A DNA stretch of 39,674 nucleotides. It comes from G020353115 sp964389685. GTDB taxonomy: Bacteria > Bacteroidota > Bacteroidia > Bacteroidales > VadinHA17. Positions 34,909-39,674 of the stretch are shown here, piece after piece. The stretch is taken from the NCBI GenBank assembly GCA_964389685.1, contig CAYMFM010000033.1, positions 1-39,674 on the forward strand. The letters run 5' to 3'. A program made the translations under genes and the position numbers. Each line of letters begins with the position of its first letter. Within the stretch, counting starts at the first letter, position 1. The notes beneath the pieces are model-generated. The model did no database searches and was not told where the DNA came from. It saw only the letters and a list, made by a program, of their open reading frames with translations.

Positions 34909-36246
34909 ATGGAAGCATTGAAAACATTTAAAAAGGGAGGTGTCCATCCGCCGGAGAATAAATTATCAGCCGGTGCGCCGATCCGGGTCTTACCCCTGCC
35001 GGACCAGGTTTATATTCCAATATCCCAGCATCTGGGTGCCCCGGCAGAAGCTAAGGTTGAAAAGGGTGATGTCGTAAAAACAGGGCAGTTAATTGCTTCG
35101 CTCCACGGTTTTGTCTCTGCAAACATCCATTCATCTGTTTCAGGGAAAGTACAAAAGATTGATCTGGTTCCTGACAGCAGCGGATATAAACGCACCACAA
35201 TTATTATTAAAGTGGAAGGTGATGAATGGATGAATGGCATTGATCGTTCACCGGAAATTAATCCTGTCATCACTGCTTCCCCGGAAGAGATCCGGAAAAA
35301 AATAATGGAAAGTGGTATTGTTGGCCTGGGTGGTGCAACTTTTCCATCGCACGTAAAACTCTCATTGCCCCGTGGTAAAAAGGTGGATACGCTGATCATC
35401 AACGGTGTGGAATGCGAACCATATCTTACTGCCGATCACCGGTTGATGCTGGAGAAGGGCCCTGAAATAGTAGTCGGGATAAAACTATTGATGAAAGTCC
35501 TGGGAGTGAGTCGGGGAATGATCGGCATTGAATATAATAAGCCGGATGCGATAAAACAGTTTAAACAAATCCTTGAAGGCGAGCCGGACATTTCTGTTCA
35601 TGCCCTGAAAGTAAAATACCCGCAAGGTGGTGAAAAACAGCTGATCAAAGCGCTGATCAACAGGGAGGTTCCTGCAAGAGGATTGCCCATTGATGTGGGG
35701 GCAATCGTTCACAATGTTGGAACTACATTTGCTGTATATGAAGCCATTCAGAAAAATAAACCGTTGATTGAACGGGTTGTAACGGTTACCGGATATAATT
35801 TGCAGAATCCCTCGAACTATCTTGTCAGGTTTGGAACTCCTGTTTCAAAATTAATTGAAGCTGTCGGGGGCCTTCCCGAGGATACAGGCAAAATCATTTC
35901 AGGGGGACCAATGATGGGAAAAGCATTGTCCAATACCGATGTACCGGTTGTTAAGGGAACAACCGGTATCCTGATCATACCGGAGAACCAATCAAGAAGG
36001 AAAAATATCCAACACTGTATCCGGTGTGCAAAATGCATTTCTGTCTGTCCGCAGGGGCTTGAACCATACCTGCTGATGGCTATGACGCAGAAAGAGATGC
36101 TGGAAAATCTGGAAATAAACAACATTATGGACTGTATCGAGTGCGGCTCCTGTTCCTATATCTGCCCCTCGAACAGACCGTTACTGGATTACATCAGATT
36201 GGGCAAAACAACAGTTGGGAAAATTATCAGTACACGGAAGAATTGA
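34909..36246 (+). CDS. rnfC: Rnf complex subunit C, NADH/FMN-binding
   Basis: The 445-residue protein starts with the RnfC signature GGVHPPENK. It carries the NADH- and FMN-site motif GLGGATFPSHVKL, then NGVECEPYLTADHRLM, and two ferredoxin clusters near the C-terminus (CIRCAKCISVCPQGLEPY and CIECGSCSYICPSNRPL). It is the peripheral subunit where NAD+ is reduced. The length is at the short end because the alanine/lysine-rich tail of gammaproteobacterial RnfC is missing. Confidence 0.95.
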   Translation: MEALKTFKKGGVHPPENKLSAGAPIRVLPLPDQVYIPISQHLGAPAEAKVEKGDVVKTGQLIASLHGFVSANIHSSVSGKVQKIDLVPDSSGYKRTTIIIKVEGDEWMNGIDRSPEINPVITASPEEIRKKIMESGIVGLGGATFPSHVKLSLPRGKKVDTLIINGVECEPYLTADHRLMLEKGPEIVVGIKLLMKVLGVSRGMIGIEYNKPDAIKQFKQILEGEPDISVHALKVKYPQGGEKQLIKALINREVPARGLPIDVGAIVHNVGTTFAVYEAIQKNKPLIERVVTVTGYNLQNPSNYLVRFGTPVSKLIEAVGGLPEDTGKIISGGPMMGKALSNTDVPVVKGTTGILIIPENQSRRKNIQHCIRCAKCISVCPQGLEPYLLMAMTQKEMLENLEINNIMDCIECGSCSYICPSNRPLLDYIRLGKTTVGKIISTRKN

Positions 36247-36303
36247 TCGCCGGTAACGAATGTTACGCGGATAAATCCTTGAATAAGAAACAGGTATAAG
36301 AGC

Positions 36304-37305
36304 ATGAATAAGTTAATTACCATAGCACCTTCACCTCACGTATTTGGAGAACAATCCGTAAAAAAGATCATGCTTGGGGTGATCATCGCACTGACTCCAG
36401 CCTTATTCTGTTCTGTATATTATTTCGGATGGGGAGCCATTATCGTTACCCTGGTGTCAGTTATTAGCTGTCTGATCACTGAATTCATGATCCAAAAATT
36501 CCTGTTGAAAGGAAATCTAACCATCACCGACGGATCGGCAATTGTTACCGGACTTCTGCTGGCATTCAACCTTCCAGGCAACCTGCCGGTCTGGATTATC
36601 ATTCTTGGTGCTGTTGTTTCCATCGGAGTTGGAAAAATGACCTTTGGCGGATTGGGTAACAATCCGTTTAATCCCGCACTTGTTGGGAGGGTGTTTCTGC
36701 TGATCTCGTTTCCTGTTCAGATGACCACCTGGCCCCTGCCACTGGGATTCAAAACCAGTTATGCGGATGCAGTTACGGGCGCCACGCCTTTGGGAATTTT
36801 AAAGGAAGGTCTCCGCAACGGTGATCAAATGTCACAAATTATAGAAAAACTGCCCGGCTATAAGGACCTGTTTTATGGTCACATCGGCGGATCAATCGGT
36901 GAAATGGCGGCCATTGCCCTGTTGCTGGGAATGCTCTATTTGCTGGTAAAAAAAATCATAACCTGGCATATCCCGATATCCATTATGCTGACCATCGTTC
37001 TGTTTACTGGCATATTATGGCTGGTGAACCCGGAAAAAAACGCGGATCCCCTGTTTCATCTCCTGAGCGGAGGCATATTGCTTGGTGCCATTTTCATGGC
37101 TACTGACTATGTTACATCACCGATGACCCCGGCAGGCATGTGGATTTTTGGGATAGGAATCGGAATTATCACCGTATTGATCAGGGCTTTTGGAGCGTAC
37201 CCGGAAGGCGTCTCATTTGCTATCCTCATTATGAATGCATTTGTGCCGTTAATAAACAGGTACGTGAAGCCAAAACGATTTGGAGAGAAGATTGATTATG
37301 AATAA
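36304..37305 (+). CDS. rnfD: Rnf complex subunit D, membrane flavoprotein
   Basis: The 333-residue protein has about ten membrane helices and the covalent flavin site DAVTGATPLGIL, where the Thr of TGAT takes FMN. The start MNKLITIAPSPHVFGEQSVK is typical. It overlaps rnfG by eight bases (ATGAATAA). It is part of the ion-translocating core. Confidence 0.95.
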   Translation: MNKLITIAPSPHVFGEQSVKKIMLGVIIALTPALFCSVYYFGWGAIIVTLVSVISCLITEFMIQKFLLKGNLTITDGSAIVTGLLLAFNLPGNLPVWIIILGAVVSIGVGKMTFGGLGNNPFNPALVGRVFLLISFPVQMTTWPLPLGFKTSYADAVTGATPLGILKEGLRNGDQMSQIIEKLPGYKDLFYGHIGGSIGEMAAIALLLGMLYLLVKKIITWHIPISIMLTIVLFTGILWLVNPEKNADPLFHLLSGGILLGAIFMATDYVTSPMTPAGMWIFGIGIGIITVLIRAFGAYPEGVSFAILIMNAFVPLINRYVKPKRFGEKIDYE

Positions 37306-37876
37306 AGTCGAATCGACATTCTGGAACATGGTACTATCCCTGTTCATCGTTACGCTGGTGGCCTCGTCAGCATTGGGATTTGTCTATGCCCTGACCAAAG
37401 AGCCCATTGAAGCTGCCAGGCTGGCTAAACGAACACGAGCGATCACGGATGTGCTACCGGAATATGATAACAACCCGCTCTCGGATTCATACAAGCTGGC
37501 AGCAGATGGAGATACCCTCTATTTCTATCCGGGAACGATGAACGACGAACTGGTTGGTACAGCCGTGGAAACATTCACCACACAGGGATTCAGCGGGGAA
37601 ATCAAACTAATGGTTGGTTTATTACCTGACGGGACCATTAATGATATTTCGGTACTTGAACACAAAGAAACGCCCGGATTAGGAGATAAAATGGATAAAA
37701 AGAAATCCGATTTCAGCCTCCAGTTTCAGGGAAAAGATCCAATGGATTTCACGATCAGTGTGACTCAGGACGGAGGGGACGTACAGGCAATCACTGCCTC
37801 AACAGTCAGCTCCAGGGCTTTCTGTGATGCAGTGATCCGCGCATATAACGCCTATATGGAAGGAGGTAAACAATGA
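37298..37876 (+). CDS. rnfG: Rnf complex subunit G, covalent FMN protein
   Basis: Start taken at ATG 37298 (MNKVESTFWNMVLSLFIVTL, 192 residues), inside the end of rnfD. It has one N-terminal helix and an FMN-binding domain with HKETPGLGDKM. The attachment site is AITASTVSSRAF, so the usual GAT is AST here; the accepting Thr is kept. It overlaps rnfE by ATGA. Confidence 0.93.
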   Translation: MNKVESTFWNMVLSLFIVTLVASSALGFVYALTKEPIEAARLAKRTRAITDVLPEYDNNPLSDSYKLAADGDTLYFYPGTMNDELVGTAVETFTTQGFSGEIKLMVGLLPDGTINDISVLEHKETPGLGDKMDKKKSDFSLQFQGKDPMDFTISVTQDGGDVQAITASTVSSRAFCDAVIRAYNAYMEGGKQ

Positions 37877-38460
37877 CACAATGGAAAAACTTCACCAAAG
37901 GGTTCTTTAAAGAGAATGCCGTTTTTGTCCTGTTCCTCGGGCTTTGTCCAACCCTTGGTGTTACCAATTCGGCCATCAATGGCATGGGAATGGGATTGGC
38001 AACGACCTTTGTACTGGTGGGTTCAAATCTTGTGGTCTCTCTGATCAGGCACTGGATCCCCGATAAGGTCCGTATCCCGACCTTCATTGTGGTCATTGCC
38101 TCTTTTGTAACCATTGTTGAACTGAGTATGCAGGCTTACCTGCCCGATCTGTTTGATGAACTGGGACTGTTTATACCTCTGATTGTTGTCAACTGCCTGA
38201 TCCTGGGAAGAGCAGAAGCATTTGCTTCCCGGCATAACCTGGTCTCAGCTATTGTTGATGGGTTGGGAATGGGTCTTGGATTTACCATGGCACTGGTCCT
38301 CCTGGGAGGTGTACGCGAGATCCTCGGTGCAGGATCTATCTTCGGACTTAAATTCATTAACGGAGACGGGATCCTGCTTTTCGTCCTGGCACCGGGAGCA
38401 TTTATTGCCCTGGGATATATGATCGTACTGATCAATAAAATCAATAAAAAATCAGCCTGA
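37873..38460 (+). CDS. rnfE: Rnf complex subunit E
   Basis: This 195-residue protein has six hydrophobic segments and the conserved pair LFLGLCPTLGVTNSAING and VVNCLILGRAEAFASRHN, with cysteines that hold an iron-sulfur cluster in the membrane together with RnfA. It overlaps rnfG by four bases and lies ten bases before rnfA. Confidence 0.95.
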   Translation: MTQWKNFTKGFFKENAVFVLFLGLCPTLGVTNSAINGMGMGLATTFVLVGSNLVVSLIRHWIPDKVRIPTFIVVIASFVTIVELSMQAYLPDLFDELGLFIPLIVVNCLILGRAEAFASRHNLVSAIVDGLGMGLGFTMALVLLGGVREILGAGSIFGLKFINGDGILLFVLAPGAFIALGYMIVLINKINKKSA

Positions 38461-38470
38461 TAAAAAAAGT

Positions 38471-39043
38471 ATGGAATACATTATCATTATCATATCGGCT
38501 GTCTTTGTAAACAACATCGTTCTTGCCAAATTCCTCGGGATATGCCCTTTTATTGGTGTTTCCAATAAAGTGGAGACAGCGATCGGTATGACAGGAGCAG
38601 TCACCTTTGTGATGGTCATCGCTACCATCGTTACTTATCTGATCCAACACTATGTATTGGAAAAGTTCGGCATCGGATTCCTACAAACCATCATGTTTAT
38701 CCTGGTTATCGCATCCCTGGTTCAGATGGTTGAAATAATCCTGAAAAAAGTAAGCATCGCCCTCTATCAGGCCCTGGGAATATTCCTGCCACTCATCACC
38801 ACCAACTGCGCTGTACTTGGAGTTGCCATTCTGGCGGTACAGAATGATTATAACCTGCTGGAGAGTGTTGTCTTTTCAGCTGCAAATGCGCTTGGTTTTG
38901 GCCTTGCACTGGTGACTTTTTCAGGTATACGGGAACAACTCGATCTTCTGGATCTTCCCAAAGCAATGGAAGGTGTTCCGATCGCATTCGTGGTTGCCGG
39001 GCTCTTAGCCATGGCTTTTATGGGATTCGCCGGAATTGTTTAG
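38471..39043 (+). CDS. rnfA: Rnf complex subunit A
   Basis: This 190-residue protein has six membrane helices. It carries VNNIVLAKFLGICPFIGVS and ITTNCAVLGVAILAVQNDYN, the inverted partner of the RnfE motifs; the two cysteines complete the membrane Fe-S site. With B, C, D, G and E all present, the complex should be functional: ferredoxin to NAD+ (or the reverse) coupled to Na+ or H+ movement. Confidence 0.95.
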   Translation: MEYIIIIISAVFVNNIVLAKFLGICPFIGVSNKVETAIGMTGAVTFVMVIATIVTYLIQHYVLEKFGIGFLQTIMFILVIASLVQMVEIILKKVSIALYQALGIFLPLITTNCAVLGVAILAVQNDYNLLESVVFSAANALGFGLALVTFSGIREQLDLLDLPKAMEGVPIAFVVAGLLAMAFMGFAGIV

Positions 39044-39065
39044 CTTTGCGTAAAAGAAAATAAAA

Positions 39066-39668
39066 ATGAACGTTAAACCATTTATCACCAACCTTATTAT
39101 CCTTTGCTTAATCCAGCTTTCACTCTACGGTCAGGACGACTTTGTGATCAGGAAAGGCTCCGATTCCTATTACTATAAAGGGCAACTGGAAAAATGTTAC
39201 CTCAAAGAAAAAGCGGTTGTTGAAGGATTTACCTGTAAAAAATGGTTGCATTATTATGAAGACGGATCATTGAAACGGTTTACACTTGCTGAGCCTGACA
39301 CGGTTAACGGCATATTCTTCCCCAAGAGATCAACAATTTTTCTCAGCGAAGATCAGAAACTGGAAAAATGCTGGTTTGGGGAAAAAACAACACTCCAGGG
39401 CATACCCCTATATGGCGGATTCCGGAACATCACCATTACATTTCATGATAATGGCAACATAGCCTGCTGTTTCCTCAATAAAAAACATGAGTTTCAGGGG
39501 ATCCCCTGTCAGAAAGGTATAATTAACCCGGTTTTCTTTTATCCTTCCGGGAAACTGAAGAGATGCACTGTGGGTAAAAAGGTTGAGATCCAGGATTTAC
39601 TGCTGAAACCCGGTATGATCGTTGACCTGGATGAAGAGGGAAGAATAACCTCTACTTCCGAGCAATAA
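39066..39668 (+). CDS. Secreted MORN-like repeat protein
   Basis: The 200-residue protein has a signal peptide (FITNLIILCLIQLSLYGQ) and about five repeats of roughly 32 residues. They are recognisable by GQLEKCYLKE, DGSLKRFTLAE, DQKLEKCWFGE, NGNIACCFLNK and SGKLKRCTVGK, each followed by a short G-containing turn. This resembles MORN/antitoxin-YwqK-type repeats (strand pairs with 'dGxlk'). Many repeats carry a cysteine. It follows rnfA by 22 bases and may be read with the Rnf operon. The function is unknown. Confidence 0.65.
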   Translation: MNVKPFITNLIILCLIQLSLYGQDDFVIRKGSDSYYYKGQLEKCYLKEKAVVEGFTCKKWLHYYEDGSLKRFTLAEPDTVNGIFFPKRSTIFLSEDQKLEKCWFGEKTTLQGIPLYGGFRNITITFHDNGNIACCFLNKKHEFQGIPCQKGIINPVFFYPSGKLKRCTVGKKVEIQDLLLKPGMIVDLDEEGRITSTSEQ

Positions 39669-39674
39669 CAAAAA

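Overview
The window reads as a chromosomal segment of a Bacteroidota bacterium, most likely an anaerobic Bacteroidales/Marinilabiliales-type lineage from a metagenome assembly. Supporting signs are the gene set (OstA-like protein beside three SurA/PpiC-type proteins, a DUF2795 protein, a complete Rnf complex in the order rseC-rnfBCDGEA), weak ribosome binding sites, and several copies of the Bacteroidota -7 promoter motif TAnnTTTG. A run of exactly 100 N at 1815-1914 is flanked by an identical 55-base sequence on both sides, which looks like an unmerged contig overlap.

Layout. (1) 1-1638: two overlapping membrane-protein genes on the minus strand (a cut-off small membrane protein and an MFS transporter). 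(2) 1639-2344: gene-free, hairpin-rich, with the N gap. (3) 2345-4592: a tightly packed minus-strand trio, LexA-like repressor - TcmP (three-Cys-motif partner) - DUF5131 (Gp37/Gp68, CX6CX2C). Beside it on the plus strand is the remnant of a staphylococcal-nuclease-like gene behind an intact promoter motif. (4) 4830-16573: an AT-rich array of minus-strand modules. They are a MazF/PemK toxin-antitoxin pair, a nuclease-like protein, a TPR-HEPN (LA2681-type) protein, a 1238-residue SIR2 effector-like protein and a single-chain type IIG restriction-modification enzyme. Four homologous non-coding spacers sit beside these modules. Two of them carry a hairpin that resembles an integron attC site. No integrase, transposase or phage gene is in view. 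(5) 16574-17421: gene-free, with a MITE-like element and a run of stem-loops.

(6) 17422-21129: housekeeping genes on the minus strand (RecQ, a DEDDy exonuclease, an RlmI-type rRNA methyltransferase). (7) 21335-28596: a plus-strand operon, guaB followed by two parvulin/SurA proteins flanking a lipoprotein, then an OstA-like protein, i.e. nucleotide synthesis followed by outer-membrane assembly. (8) 28625-31130: minus strand, with a DUF2795 protein, a PduO-type cobalamin adenosyltransferase, a LolD/MacB-type ATPase and a methyltransferase. (9) 31260-39668: plus strand, with recG, then the Rnf operon (ferredoxin:NAD+ oxidoreductase ion pump) and a secreted MORN-like repeat protein.

The most interesting part is 2.3-16.5 kb. 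It looks like a defence and damage-response island built from exchangeable modules that share spacers. It is bordered on both sides by short palindromic elements of one family. Its restriction enzyme gene shows a sharply bounded AT-rich replacement of the specificity region.
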